DNA of 64,000 nucleotides, from the NCBI RefSeq assembly GCF_002115725.1, contig NZ_JFKD01000010.1, positions 116,397 to 180,396 of the forward strand. Reading direction: 5' to 3'. This document shows positions 53,626-62,980 of this stretch, one piece after another. Position numbers and translations under genes: made by a program. The notes beneath the pieces were generated by a model. The model did no database searches and was not told the DNA's origin. It saw nothing but the letters and a program-made list of their open reading frames with translations. Source of the DNA: Marivita cryptomonadis. Lineage in GTDB: Bacteria; Pseudomonadota; Alphaproteobacteria; Rhodobacterales; Rhodobacteraceae. Position 1 is the first letter of the stretch; every line of letters begins with the position of its first letter.

Positions 53626-53799
53626 ATGCAGTCTGACAGCATTCTAAAGAATAGGTTTTCCATTGTCCGGCCTTTGGTGATCATTACCGCCGCAGTGGTT
53701 TTGGTAGGATGGGCCATTTCTCAGATCGGTTCGGGCGATTACGCAAAATCCAACCCATATCTTGAAGACGTTTTGAGCGAGCCAAGCTCTCGCTCTTGA
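53626..53799 (+). CDS. 57-aa single-span membrane protein
   Basis: Short gene with CAGGAGAG 5 bp before the ATG. Residues about 15-35 form one hydrophobic span ([20 protein letters not shown]), followed by a polar tail [16 protein letters not shown] do not recognise the family. Its stop codon lies within the heat-shock-type promoter of clpB. Confidence 0.7.
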   Translation: MQSDSILKNRFSIVRPLVIITAAVVLVGWAISQIGSGDYAKSNPYLEDVLSEPSSRS

Positions 53800-53823
53800 A
53801 CAGGGGTGCATTTGTCCCCATTT
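53795..53823 (+). promoter_or_regulatory. RpoH (sigma-32)-type promoter of clpB
   Basis: -35 CTTGAA (53795-53800), 15-bp spacer, -10 CCCCATTT (53816-53823), matching the heat-shock consensus CTTGAA / CCCCATNT. The distance to the clpB ATG is 80 bp. The -35 overlaps the stop codon of the 57-aa gene. Confidence 0.85.
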
Positions 53824-53903
53824 CTTTTGCGAAGGCCCCACTATGGGACGTGCCGAATTCGGGCGTTTCCGATCACAGGGGTGCTTGGCGAAAGGAGAAT
53901 GCC

Positions 53904-56519
53904 ATGAACTTGGAGAAGTTCACGGAACGGTCGCGTGGGTTTATTCAGGCGGCACAGACCATTGCAATGCGGGAAAGCCATCAGCGGCTGGCACCCGAAC
54001 ACATCCTCAAAGCTTTGATGGACGACGATCAGGGACTTGCCTCGAACCTGATCCAGCGGGCTGGTGGTGCGCCACAGCGCGTTGTGCAGGCTTTGGATGG
54101 CAAGCTTGCCAAGATTCCAAAAGTATCTGGTGATGCGGGACAGGTGTATCTGGACAGCGCTACTGGCAAGGTGCTGGACGAGGCTGAGACGATCGCGAAA
54201 AAAGCTGGTGACAGTTTTGTTCCGGTTGAACGCATCCTCATGGCGCTTGCCATGGTCAAAAGCGCAGCGAAAGAAGCGCTGGATGCCGGGGCGGTGAACG
54301 CGCAGTCGTTGAATTCCGCGATCAACGACATTCGCAAAGGTCGAACCGCTGACAGTGCCAGTGCCGAAGATCAGTACGAAGCATTGAAGAAGTTCACACT
54401 GGATCTGACCGAACGTGCGCGCGAAGGAAAAATTGACCCGATCATCGGACGGGACGATGAAATCCGGCGTGCGATGCAGGTGCTAAGCCGTCGGACCAAA
54501 AACAACCCCGTTCTGATCGGGGAACCGGGCGTGGGTAAGACCGCGATCGCTGAAGGCCTTGCGTTGCGCATCGTCAATGGTGACGTGCCGGAATCCTTGC
54601 GCAACAAACGTCTCTTGGCACTCGACATGGGAGCGTTGATTGCTGGTGCGAAATATCGCGGTGAGTTTGAAGAGCGGCTAAAAGGCATCCTTTCCGAAGT
54701 GACGACGGCTGCCGGTGAGATCATTCTGTTCATCGACGAGATGCACACGTTGGTCGGTGCAGGTAAAGCCGATGGCGCGATGGATGCCGCAAACCTGATC
54801 AAGCCTGCCTTGGCGCGCGGTGAACTGCACTGTGTGGGGGCGACGACGCTTGATGAGTACCGCAAGCATGTCGAAAAAGACGCAGCTTTGGCCCGTCGCT
54901 TCCAGCCGGTGTTGGTGCAGGAGCCGACGGTCGAAGACACGATCTCGATCCTGCGGGGCATCAAGGAAAAGTACGAATTGCACCACGGCGTGCGGATTTC
55001 GGACAGCGCCCTTGTGGCGGCGGCAACCTTGTCGCATCGCTATATCACTGATCGGTTTTTGCCGGACAAAGCCATTGATCTGATGGACGAAGCGGCATCG
55101 CGTTTGCGGATGGAAGTGGACAGCAAGCCCGAAGAATTGGACGCGTTGGACCGCGACATTCTGCAAAAGCAGATCGAAGTCGAAGCCTTACGTCTTGAGG
55201 ACGATCAGGCATCGAAGGACCGTCTGGCCAAGCTTGAAAAGGATCTCGCTGATCTGCAGGAGCGGTCTGCCGAGATGACGGCCAAGTGGCAGGCGGAACG
55301 CGACAAGCTGGCCTCTGCACGCGAGTTGAAAGAGCAGTTGGACAAGGCGCGGGCAGAGCTGGAAATCGCCAAGCGCGAAGGAAATCTCGCCAAGGCGGGA
55401 GAGCTGTCTTATGGCGTGATTCCGCAACTTGAAAAGCAGTTGGCCGAGGCCGAGAGTTCTGACGACGATGTCATGGTCGAAGAAGCCGTCCGTCCCGAGC
55501 AGATCGCGGGTGTGGTCGAACGCTGGACCGGCATTCCGACCTCAAAAATGTTGGAAGGCGACCGAGACAAGCTGCTCCGGATGGAAGACGGTCTGCACAA
55601 GCGGGTCATTGGTCAGGATCAGGCGGTGCGCGCCATCGCCAACGCGGTGCGCCGCGCGCGGGCCGGGCTGAACGACGAGAACCGCCCCTTGGGAAGTTTC
55701 CTGTTCCTCGGACCGACCGGTGTCGGCAAGACTGAATTGACCAAGGCGGTGGCCGAGTTCCTGTTCGACGACGACAACGCCATGGTGCGGATCGATATGT
55801 CCGAGTTCATGGAGAAACACGCCGTGTCGCGTCTGATCGGCGCTCCTCCGGGCTATGTCGGCTATGATGAGGGCGGTGTTCTGACCGAAGCTGTGCGGCG
55901 GCGACCATATCAGGTTGTATTGTTCGACGAGGTCGAAAAGGCACATCCGGACGTGTTCAACGTGCTGTTGCAGGTTCTTGATGATGGCGTGCTGACCGAT
56001 GGTCAGGGCCGGACCGTGGACTTCAAACAGACGCTGATCGTGCTGACGTCGAACCTTGGGTCGCAGGCACTGAGCCAGTTGCCAGATGGTGCGGACCCGA
56101 GCCAGGCCAAGCGCGATGTTATGGATGCGGTGCGGGCGCATTTCCGGCCCGAGTTCCTGAACCGTTTGGACGAAACCGTGATCTTCGACCGGCTCAAGCG
56201 CGAGGATATGCACGGGATCGTGGACATTCAGATGGCGCGTTTGCTCAAGCGGCTTGCAGCGCGCAAGATTGACCTGCAACTGGACGATGCCGCGCGCAAG
56301 TGGTTGGCCGAAGACGGGTACGATCCGGTGTTTGGTGCTCGTCCCTTGAAGCGGGTGATCCAGCGGGCGCTGCAGGATCCACTGGCTGAAATGCTGCTGG
56401 CCGGAGACATCGCGGATGGTGATCTGGTGCCGGTGACGGCAGGTGCTGACGGTCTTATCATCGGGGACCGTGTGGCCGCATCCAACAGGCCGCGTCCGGA
56501 CGATGCCGTAGTGCATTAA
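53904..56519 (+). CDS. clpB: Chaperone ClpB (protein disaggregase)
   Basis: 871 aa, hexameric AAA+ disaggregase acting with DnaK. Order: N-domain repeats ([23 protein letters not shown]), nucleotide-binding domain 1 (Walker [20 protein letters not shown]), the long coiled-coil M-domain (about residues 405-530), domain 2 ([34 protein letters not shown]) and C-terminal [19 protein letters not shown] precedes the ATG at 53904. Driven by the RpoH-type promoter upstream. Confidence 0.96.
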   Translation: MNLEKFTERSRGFIQAAQTIAMRESHQRLAPEHILKALMDDDQGLASNLIQRAGGAPQRVVQALDGKLAKIPKVSGDAGQVYLDSATGKVLDEAETIAKKAGDSFVPVERILMALAMVKSAAKEALDAGAVNAQSLNSAINDIRKGRTADSASAEDQYEALKKFTLDLTERAREGKIDPIIGRDDEIRRAMQVLSRRTKNNPVLIGEPGVGKTAIAEGLALRIVNGDVPESLRNKRLLALDMGALIAGAKYRGEFEERLKGILSEVTTAAGEIILFIDEMHTLVGAGKADGAMDAANLIKPALARGELHCVGATTLDEYRKHVEKDAALARRFQPVLVQEPTVEDTISILRGIKEKYELHHGVRISDSALVAAATLSHRYITDRFLPDKAIDLMDEAASRLRMEVDSKPEELDALDRDILQKQIEVEALRLEDDQASKDRLAKLEKDLADLQERSAEMTAKWQAERDKLASARELKEQLDKARAELEIAKREGNLAKAGELSYGVIPQLEKQLAEAESSDDDVMVEEAVRPEQIAGVVERWTGIPTSKMLEGDRDKLLRMEDGLHKRVIGQDQAVRAIANAVRRARAGLNDENRPLGSFLFLGPTGVGKTELTKAVAEFLFDDDNAMVRIDMSEFMEKHAVSRLIGAPPGYVGYDEGGVLTEAVRRRPYQVVLFDEVEKAHPDVFNVLLQVLDDGVLTDGQGRTVDFKQTLIVLTSNLGSQALSQLPDGADPSQAKRDVMDAVRAHFRPEFLNRLDETVIFDRLKREDMHGIVDIQMARLLKRLAARKIDLQLDDAARKWLAEDGYDPVFGARPLKRVIQRALQDPLAEMLLAGDIADGDLVPVTAGADGLIIGDRVAASNRPRPDDAVVH

Positions 56520-56541
56520 GCTTTGACGGAAGTGACAAAGG

Positions 56542-56567
56542 AAAGGCGGGGGAGACCCCGCCTTTTT
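56542..56567 (+). terminator. Terminator of clpB
   Basis: 10-bp stem AAAGGCGGGG / CCCCGCCTTT, loop GAGA, then TT. Strong intrinsic terminator. Confidence 0.9.
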
Positions 56568-56686
56568 CGCGTTTGCCAATCGTTAAGGCTTGGCGCGCAA
56601 AATCGCTGTGGACAGCTTGTGATCTTTGTTTGCCCGATACCAAATATTGATTTAGACAGGTGTGAACCCACAATAAGAGGTGAGTC

Positions 56687-57343
56687 ATGACAGCTGCGGA
56701 CGATCTGCGCAATTTTCTGGGCGACGACCGTTTTGCCACCGTTATGGCAGACCCGCCGTGGCGGTTCCAAAACCGTACCGGCAAGGTTGCGCCCGAGCAC
56801 AAACGTCTGGCGCGCTATCCCACGATGGAGCTTGATGAGATCTGTGCGCTGCCCGTGGCAGAGCATCTTGAGGATCGCGCGCATTGCTATCTCTGGGTGC
56901 CCAATGCGCTGCTGCCCGAGGGGCTTCAGGTGCTGAAAGCTTGGGGATTTGAATACAAGTCCAACATCATCTGGGAAAAGATCCGCAAGGATGGCGGGCC
57001 GGATGGACGTGGCGTCGGGTTCTATTTCCGCAATGTGACCGAAATCCTGCTGTTCGGAGTGCGCGGCAAGGATGTTCGGACATTGGGGCCGGGTCGGTCG
57101 CAGGTGAACTACATCGAAGCCGAAGAACCGGACGGTGATGTGCTGAAGACCCGCAAGCGCGAACACAGCCGCAAGCCGGACGAACAGTACAAGATCATCG
57201 AAGGATGCTCCTGGGGTCCGTATCTGGAACTTTTCGGACGCGGCAGGCGTGACGGATGGACAGTTTGGGGCAATCAGGCGGACGACGACTACAAGCCGAC
57301 CTGGAAGACCTACAAACACAATTCCGGCGTGGCGGCAGAGTAA
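56687..57343 (+). CDS. MT-A70-family DNA adenine methyltransferase
   Basis: 218 aa. The catalytic motif ADPPW is at residues 21-25; further motifs are YPTMELDEICALPV, CYLWVPNALLPEGLQVLKAW and EILLFGVRG, the usual MT-A70 order. Stand-alone bacterial members methylate N6 of adenine in DNA. It faces a BglII/BstYI-like nuclease gene 61 bp beyond, so it is a good candidate for the protective methylase of a type II system. An orphan regulatory role is the alternative. Confidence 0.9.
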   Translation: MTAADDLRNFLGDDRFATVMADPPWRFQNRTGKVAPEHKRLARYPTMELDEICALPVAEHLEDRAHCYLWVPNALLPEGLQVLKAWGFEYKSNIIWEKIRKDGGPDGRGVGFYFRNVTEILLFGVRGKDVRTLGPGRSQVNYIEAEEPDGDVLKTRKREHSRKPDEQYKIIEGCSWGPYLELFGRGRRDGWTVWGNQADDDYKPTWKTYKHNSGVAAE

Positions 57344-57347
57344 AGGC

Positions 57348-57365
57348 GTTTCGATCAATCGAAAC
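57348..57365. terminator. Near-zero-loop palindrome between methylase and nuclease genes
   Basis: GTTTCGAT-CA-ATCGAAAC, 8-bp arms with a 2-base centre, in the 61-bp convergent gap. Probable shared two-way terminator without T-tract. Confidence 0.55.
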
Positions 57366-57404
57366 ACGCTGACATGCTGAGGCACCAGAGGCGTCAATCG
57401 TCGC

Positions 57405-58139
57405 TCAGGCCTTGATGATAGAGGCCGGCAATCCGATCAACAGAAGCGGACACGGGTTGCCGACGCCTCTGTCGATCCGATCTTTCAGTTTTTGCCAATG
57501 CGTGGTGGCCGCACCGAACTTATCGCTGACAAAGTGCTTGGCGAAGGCTTCGGCAAAAGGTGTGTATTGGTCGATCATCCGCTGGACCGCATCGCGTTGG
57601 CGTTTGGTGCGGTCTTTCATGCCAAAAGCCTCGACCATTTCAGCCTCATTGATGAACCTGTGCTTTTCGATGCAGCGCTGGATGATGTCGCGCATATCGT
57701 CCTGAAGGCTGGCGCCACGTGTGATCAGGATACCGACCGAGATTGCGGATTGTGCATGCAGGCGCTGAAAGTTTTCCAAGTCCCGATCAAAGAACGGGTC
57801 TTTGTTGTTCCATTCGATCTCAAGCGCGACCTTTCCCAAAGGCGTGCTGCGAATGTGGTCGATTTCGTGGCTATTGGACACGGTTTCGCGGCCGTCCACG
57901 ATCAGACGGAAGTCGAACGTGTGTTTGGGCCAGTTTTCGGCGTAGAGCCGTTTGCGCAATCGTTGCGTCGAGGGTGCCTCACCGCCGCCAGAACCGATGA
58001 GTTCCTCGGCAGGGATGCTCAGGTCAAGCAGGGCGGATTCAAGCTCGCCCGCGATTTCGGGGAAATCGACAGAAAGAATGGCACCCGCATGGTTGCGGGT
58101 TTCAACATCATATCCCTGTTGGCGCAGCTGTTCGAACAT
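57405..58139 (-). CDS. BglII/BstYI-family restriction endonuclease
   Basis: 244 aa. The core resembles BglII/BstYI-type nucleases: a conserved acidic residue in SHEIDHIRST (D94) then LGKVALEIEWNNKDPFF with E107 and E109, followed by QSAISVGILITRG. BglII cuts AGATCT and BstYI cuts RGATCY, so a GATC-containing site is likely, though not provable here. It converges with the adenine methyltransferase gene. No frameshift or truncation is seen. Confidence 0.8.
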   Translation of the reverse strand: MFEQLRQQGYDVETRNHAGAILSVDFPEIAGELESALLDLSIPAEELIGSGGGEAPSTQRLRKRLYAENWPKHTFDFRLIVDGRETVSNSHEIDHIRSTPLGKVALEIEWNNKDPFFDRDLENFQRLHAQSAISVGILITRGASLQDDMRDIIQRCIEKHRFINEAEMVEAFGMKDRTKRQRDAVQRMIDQYTPFAEAFAKHFVSDKFGAATTHWQKLKDRIDRGVGNPCPLLLIGLPASIIKA

Positions 58140-58220
58140 GCGCGCAGCTTAAGGCATTGATGCACCGCCTCAAGCGGCGTTTCAAAGTGCATGAGACGTC
58201 TTTCGGTCTAGGCCACGAAA

Positions 58221-58244
58221 AAGGGCGGCCCGAAGACCGCCCTT
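58221..58244 (-). terminator. Terminator of the fasciclin gene
   Basis: 8-bp stem AAGGGCGG / CCGCCCTT, 8-nt loop, with a T-run on the minus-strand side. Confidence 0.8.
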
Positions 58245-58267
58245 GTTTGCACCGATGCGCGAAGGTC

Positions 58268-58753
58268 TTAACCTTCCGGCAGGATCACAGTGTCGATGAC
58301 ATGGATCACGCCGTTCGACGTTTCGATGTCGGCGGTCGTTACGGTTGCGTTTTCAACCATTACGCCGTTGTCGAGGTCGATGGTCACCGACGAACCCTGA
58401 ACGGTTTCGGCTTCCATGTCGTCCATCAGGTCGGTCGACATCACTTTGCCGGGCACGACGTGGTAGGTCAGGATCGCAACAAGCTGATCCTTGTTCTCGG
58501 GCATCAGCAGGCTTTCGACGGTACCTTCCGGCAGAGCGGCAAAGGCTTCGTCGGTCGGCGCAAACACAGTGAACGGGCCTTCACCCTTCAGCGTGTCGAC
58601 CAGACCTGCAGCCTGCACAGCGGCAACAAGAGTTTCGAATGTGCCAGCATCGACAGCGGTGTCGACGATATCCTTGGAGTGACCTCCGGCGAAAGCGGTG
58701 CCTGCCAGCAGCGAAGCGGCAGTTGTGAGGGCGATTGTTGTCTTACGAAACAT
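58268..58753 (-). CDS. Secreted fasciclin-domain protein
   Basis: 161 aa. Signal peptide [22 protein letters not shown], then one fasciclin (FAS1) domain with [19 protein letters not shown] and [11 protein letters not shown] and terminal [14 protein letters not shown]. Such proteins are exported adhesion- or matrix-type proteins of unclear bacterial role. The start is the ATG at 58753; the open frame upstream is not homologous. Confidence 0.92.
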   Translation of the reverse strand: MFRKTTIALTTAASLLAGTAFAGGHSKDIVDTAVDAGTFETLVAAVQAAGLVDTLKGEGPFTVFAPTDEAFAALPEGTVESLLMPENKDQLVAILTYHVVPGKVMSTDLMDDMEAETVQGSSVTIDLDNGVMVENATVTTADIETSNGVIHVIDTVILPEG

Positions 58754-58940
58754 GTGAGTCGTCCTTTTTGTCATGCATTGCGATGTGTCTCGCACATCTG
58801 ATGGTTTAACGCGGACAAACAGCGTTTGGATCTGTGGGGGAATCCGCCGATGTCGCTTGACAAAATGGGCTTGCCGCCTAAGCCTCAAGTCTTTGCTTCT
58901 TCAAGTGAAATTCTTGTGATCCGGCGTCAGGATTGCGTCA

Positions 58941-59384
58941 TCAGTCAAGCCCGATTGCGGTCTTTGAAATGCCATTCAACAGCGCTTCGACCGACTTCAT
59001 GGCACCGTCGGGAAAGGTGCGAAATCCGATGGTCGTGACATCTGGCCTATCGGGGCGAACCATGACGAAAATCGTGTAGGGACAGAAAACGATGTTCATC
59101 GGATCGGCCTCCATCACCTCGCGCGAAACCTTGGCGGAGCAGAAGCTATAGACGTCGGCGTTGAGAAACAGGGTGACGTCCGATCCAACATCACCCTTGG
59201 TGCGTTCCAGCATATCGCCCGTGTGGCTGACGTGGTCGATCACCAAACCTGCGTCGAGGATCGCGTTTTCTAGCCCGAAGGTGACATCGTCAAAAGACTG
59301 TTCCGTGTCATAGGTGATCAGATCGGCGGCAGAGACCGCGGATGCCGCGAATGTCAGTGCGAGTGTTGTGAGCAGGCGTTTCAT
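58941..59384 (-). CDS. Exported DUF302-domain protein
   Basis: 147 aa. Signal peptide MKRLLTTLALTFAASAVSA then a DUF302 fold (SFDDVTFGLENAILDAGLVIDHV, FCPYTIFVMV). Function unknown. It diverges from the glutamate-synthase-like gene. Confidence 0.82.
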   Translation of the reverse strand: MKRLLTTLALTFAASAVSAADLITYDTEQSFDDVTFGLENAILDAGLVIDHVSHTGDMLERTKGDVGSDVTLFLNADVYSFCSAKVSREVMEADPMNIVFCPYTIFVMVRPDRPDVTTIGFRTFPDGAMKSVEALLNGISKTAIGLD

Positions 59385-59426
59385 GGGGTTTCCTTTTGTG
59401 GCAAGCGGTGCCGTAAGCTGGGATGG

Positions 59427-59456
59427 TTGAGGTCAGTCTAACGTGTTCCTTATTAT
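59427..59456 (+). promoter_or_regulatory. Sigma-70-type promoter for the glutamate-synthase-like gene
   Basis: TTGAGG (59427-59432), 18-bp spacer, TATTAT (59451-59456), 29 bp before the start codon. AT-rich patch in a GC-rich context. Confidence 0.6.
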
Positions 59457-59485
59457 AGATGCAATGAATTGAATGTGAGGTTGAT

Positions 59486-60970
59486 ATGGGCGTCGCCATG
59501 TATGCACTGAATTTTCTGGCGCTTTTGTTTGTCGGCGTGATCGGGTTGGTCATCCTTGTGGCTATTGTGCTGGGGGTCATTGACCGCACACAGACCAGCG
59601 ACGCGATCAGGCGCAATTATCCGGTACTTGGGCGGTTCAGGGAACTGTTTTCGACTTTGGGAGAGTTCTTTCGCCAGTATTTCTTTGCGATGGATCGCGA
59701 GGAATTGCCGTTCAATCGAGCGCAGCGTGAATGGGTCAAACGGTCGGCCGAAGGTCATGGCAACACGGTTGCCTTCGGTTCGACCCGTAACACCGGGATC
59801 GTCGGTACTCCGATTTTCGTCAATGCCCCGTTTCCGCCAATCGACAATCAGTTTGCCAAATCCGAACCCAAGGTGATCGGCCCCGGTGCGCGTATGCCGT
59901 ATACAGCGACATCGTTCTTCAACCTGTCAGGCATGAGTTATGGCGCAATATCGAAACCCGCAGTGCGTGCCCTGAGCCAAGGCGCGAAACGTGCGGGCAT
60001 CTGGATGAACACCGGCGAGGGCGGGCTGTCACCCTATCACCTCGAAGGTGGCTGCGACATCGTCTTTCAGATTGGCACTGCCAAGTACGGTGTGCGCAAC
60101 GCCGATGGTCGTTTGGATGAAGAAAAGCTGCGTGACATGGCTGCGCATGAGACCGTGCGCATGTTCGAGATCAAGCTGAGCCAAGGGGCCAAACCGGGCA
60201 AGGGAGGGATCCTGCCCGGCGAAAAGGTGACAACAGAGATCGCGCAGGTGCGTGGAATTCCCGTTGGCAAGGATAGTATCTCACCCAATCGCCATGAAGA
60301 GGTGGACGATTGGGACGATCTTCTTACCATGATCGACCGCGTTCGGCAGATCACGGGCAAGCCGACGGGCATCAAGATGTGTGTCGGCTCTGAAGAAGGA
60401 GTTGCGGGGCTTTTCAATGCCATCGCGGCGCGTGGTGTCGATGCTGCCCCCGATTTCATCACTTTGGACGGTGGCGAAGGTGGCACCGGTGCTGCACCGA
60501 TGCCATTGATTGACCTCGTTGGCATGAGTATCCGCGAGGCGCTGCCCATGGTGGCCAATATTCGCAATGCACATGGGCTTCGCGACCGCATTCCCTTGGT
60601 GGCCAGTGGCAAGCTGGTCAATCCCGGTGATGTGGCTTGGGCGCTGGCAACGGGCGCGGATTTTGTGACGTCGGCGCGCGGCTTCATGTTCGCGCTGGGC
60701 TGTATTCAGGCGCTCAAGTGCAACCGAAACACCTGTCCCACAGGAATCACGACGCACAATCCGCGGTTCCAGTCTGGTTTGGTGGTCGAGGACAAAGAAC
60801 TGCGTGTCGCTGCCTATGCGCAAGAGATCATCAAGGAAGTCGAGACTATCGCACACTCCGTCGGTGTGGCAGAGCCGCGTCTGATGCGCCGTATTCATGT
60901 CCGCGTGGTTCAGCCTGATGGGCGCAGTATCCTGATGTCTGACCTATGGCCGCAATCGGTGTCTGTATGA
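59486..60970 (+). CDS. FMN-binding glutamate-synthase-family protein
   Basis: 494 aa. An N-terminal hydrophobic anchor (about residues 8-30) is followed by a GltB-like FMN TIM barrel: FFNLSGMSYGAISKPAVRAL, GEGGLSPYHLEGG, DFITLDGGEGGTGAAPMPLID and the iron-sulfur cysteines in CNRNTCPTGITTH. It lacks the glutaminase and GltD parts of true glutamate synthase, so the reaction is unknown. It ends ATGA, overlapping the VOC gene. Confidence 0.9.
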   Translation: MGVAMYALNFLALLFVGVIGLVILVAIVLGVIDRTQTSDAIRRNYPVLGRFRELFSTLGEFFRQYFFAMDREELPFNRAQREWVKRSAEGHGNTVAFGSTRNTGIVGTPIFVNAPFPPIDNQFAKSEPKVIGPGARMPYTATSFFNLSGMSYGAISKPAVRALSQGAKRAGIWMNTGEGGLSPYHLEGGCDIVFQIGTAKYGVRNADGRLDEEKLRDMAAHETVRMFEIKLSQGAKPGKGGILPGEKVTTEIAQVRGIPVGKDSISPNRHEEVDDWDDLLTMIDRVRQITGKPTGIKMCVGSEEGVAGLFNAIAARGVDAAPDFITLDGGEGGTGAAPMPLIDLVGMSIREALPMVANIRNAHGLRDRIPLVASGKLVNPGDVAWALATGADFVTSARGFMFALGCIQALKCNRNTCPTGITTHNPRFQSGLVVEDKELRVAAYAQEIIKEVETIAHSVGVAEPRLMRRIHVRVVQPDGRSILMSDLWPQSVSV

Positions 60971-61398
60971 CACGAGGCTTCACACCGCGTGCCTTGGGCG
61001 AAGTTGCGATCCGGTGCCGGGATTACACTGCGATGGTGGCTTTCTATCAGAATATGATCGGGTTGACCGTGCTTGAGGGCGGGAGCCGCGGAGTCGCGCC
61101 ACAGAGAATCACGTTCTTTCACCTTGGCGAAAGCTTTGGCGGCCATGCCGCCGTACTTGCTCTGTTCGAAGACGTCGAAGGAACTGCGCACAATGGCACC
61201 GGTTCCTCCTTGCATCATATTGCCCTGAGCCTGCCATGGGATGAACAGGACGGGGCAAAGACGTGGTTGGAAGCCCATGGTCTGCCTGTTCGGTTCCAAG
61301 ATTTCGATTGGGTCGGCTGGCGGGGGCTTTTTACATGCGATCCCAACGGCAACACGGTAGAACTGGTTGCCTCCGTGCCGGAAGGCCGCACCGGTTAA
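60967..61398 (+). CDS. VOC/glyoxalase-family protein
   Basis: 143 aa, two beta-alpha-beta-beta-beta modules of the vicinal-oxygen-chelate fold (LGEVAIRCRDYTAMVAFYQN, SSLHHIALSLPWDE, GLFTCDPNGNTVELVA). Metal ligands H and E are present. Function not assignable. Translationally coupled to the preceding gene by ATGA. Confidence 0.88.
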   Translation: MTRGFTPRALGEVAIRCRDYTAMVAFYQNMIGLTVLEGGSRGVAPQRITFFHLGESFGGHAAVLALFEDVEGTAHNGTGSSLHHIALSLPWDEQDGAKTWLEAHGLPVRFQDFDWVGWRGLFTCDPNGNTVELVASVPEGRTG

Positions 61399-61491
61399 GC
61401 GTGGTAAGCCCATGTCATCCGGGGCAATTGACGTGACCGAACGCTTCTGGTCCAAGGCCACCAATTATACTTTTGACCGGGATCGACTGCC

Positions 61492-61932
61492 ATGACCAAC
61501 ACCAAACGCATTGTTCTTTCCAGCGATCACGCGGCCATCGACTTGCGTCTGGCCGTCGCCCGGCACATTGAAGCCCAGGGATGGGACGTCGTTGATATTG
61601 GCCCCACGACCCCTGAAAGCACACATTACCCTTTGCACGGACAGGCCGCTGCCGAGCGTGTGGCGTCTGGCGATTGCCGTCTTGGCATCATCCTGTGCGG
61701 CACAGGTCAGGGCATCATGATGGCGGCCAACAAGGTCAAAGGTATCCGCTGCGGCGTCTGTACCGACACCTTTTCGGCGCGGATGATTCGTCAGCACAAT
61801 GATGCGAATATCTTGTCCCTCGGTGCGCGGGTTGTTGGTGAAGGGTTGGCGTTGGATATTGTCGACGCTTTTCTGACAGCCGAATTCGAAGGCGGCCGCC
61901 ATGCTACTCGTGTGGACATGATCGAGGGCTGA
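61492..61932 (+). CDS. rpiB: Ribose-5-phosphate isomerase B
   Basis: 146 aa, RpiB/LacAB family. Catalytic motif CGTGQGIMMAANKVKGIRCG (Cys), SSDHAAIDLR at the N-terminus and HNDANILSLGARV. It interconverts ribose 5-phosphate and ribulose 5-phosphate. It starts within a 4-bp ATGA overlap with a possible 27-aa open frame. Confidence 0.92.
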   Translation: MTNTKRIVLSSDHAAIDLRLAVARHIEAQGWDVVDIGPTTPESTHYPLHGQAAAERVASGDCRLGIILCGTGQGIMMAANKVKGIRCGVCTDTFSARMIRQHNDANILSLGARVVGEGLALDIVDAFLTAEFEGGRHATRVDMIEG

Positions 61933-61949
61933 TCAGTCACTGGACCGCT

Positions 61950-62025
61950 GCCAGATGTGACGTCACACTGGCCGAACATTTCAAAACGACCACGCACACG
62001 TGAGACAAGTTGGTTTGGTCGTTTT
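61950..62025 (+). terminator. Palindrome and hairpin between rpiB and msrP
   Basis: 61950-61972: GCCAG-a-TGTGAC / GTCACACTGGC, an 11-bp-arm palindrome with one bulged A and no loop. 61983-62025: arms AAAACGACC / GGTCGTTTT (9 bp perfect, 25-nt loop) followed by CTCTT. The second looks like a terminator or msrPQ leader. Confidence 0.6.
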
Positions 62026-62071
62026 CTCTTCTGCCTCTATGTCTTCGTTGAACACGGACAAAGAGGATTTC

Positions 62072-62977
62072 ATGGCGCATCGTTGGAAAAACACCCTGAC
62101 GGCACAGGACGTCACCCCATACTCTGCCTTCTTGAACCGCAGGCAATTGATGACCGGCCTTGCCGCTGGTGGTATCGCAGGGGCCTTGCCCCGTAGTGCT
62201 GCTGCACAGAACTCTCTTGAGCCAAACACGTTTGAAGAGATCACCAACTACTGCAACTATTATGAGTTCGGCACCGGCAAGGAAGATCCGGCGCGCAACG
62301 CACACCGTCTGACTATTGATCCTTGGACTGTACGGATCGACGGTCTCGTGGACAAACCCGGTGACTATAGTTTTGCCGACATCCTGTCCCAGATGACTGT
62401 GGAGGAACGCATATACCGTTTCCGCTGTGTCGAGGCGTGGTCGATGGTTATTCCTTGGAACGGGTTTGAACTGGCCGATCTGCTGAATTGGGTCGGCGTG
62501 CAATCCAATGCAAAATACGTCGCGTTTGAGACCGCCCTACGCCCCGATGAGATGCCGGGTGTATCAAGTCGTGTTCTCGACTGGCCGTATGTCGAAGGTC
62601 TTCGCATTGATGAAGCGATGCACCCGTTAACCATGATGGCGACCGGGATCTATGGTAAGGATATCCCGAAACAAAACGGTGCCCCGATGCGTTTGGTGGT
62701 TCCATGGAAATACGGCTTCAAGTCGATCAAGTCGGTGGTCCGAATCTCATTGGTAGAAGAAGAGCCGCCCGCAAGCTGGAATGTCGCCAATCCTCGGGAA
62801 TATGGCTTCTACAGCAATGTGAACCCTGAAGTGGATCATCCGCGGTGGTCGCAAGCTACGGAGCGTCGCATAGGGAGCGGACTCTTCGCTAAGCGTGAAC
62901 CAACCTTGATGTTCAATGGGTATGAAGAAGAGGTTGCCGGTCTCTATGACGGCATGGACCTCCGCACGTTCTTCTGA
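62072..62977 (+). CDS. msrP: Periplasmic methionine-sulfoxide reductase catalytic subunit
   Basis: 301 aa, molybdopterin enzyme (YedY family). A Tat signal with NRRQLMTGLAAGG lies at about residues 24-36. The Mo-ligating Cys is in RFRCVEAWSMVIPW and the structure motifs GAPMRLVVPWKYGFKSIK and HPLTMMATGIYGK are present. It repairs oxidised methionine in periplasmic proteins. AAAGAGG precedes the ATG at 62072; the ORF extends 24 codons upstream without homology. Confidence 0.94.
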   Translation: MAHRWKNTLTAQDVTPYSAFLNRRQLMTGLAAGGIAGALPRSAAAQNSLEPNTFEEITNYCNYYEFGTGKEDPARNAHRLTIDPWTVRIDGLVDKPGDYSFADILSQMTVEERIYRFRCVEAWSMVIPWNGFELADLLNWVGVQSNAKYVAFETALRPDEMPGVSSRVLDWPYVEGLRIDEAMHPLTMMATGIYGKDIPKQNGAPMRLVVPWKYGFKSIKSVVRISLVEEEPPASWNVANPREYGFYSNVNPEVDHPRWSQATERRIGSGLFAKREPTLMFNGYEEEVAGLYDGMDLRTFF

Positions 62978-62980
62978 GTC

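Noticed and set aside
58917..58945. TGATCC followed 18 bp later by TCAGTC, possible RpoE promoter
   Set aside because: The -10 lacks TAA, and it would read into the 3' end of the DUF302 gene in antisense direction; no gene benefits.
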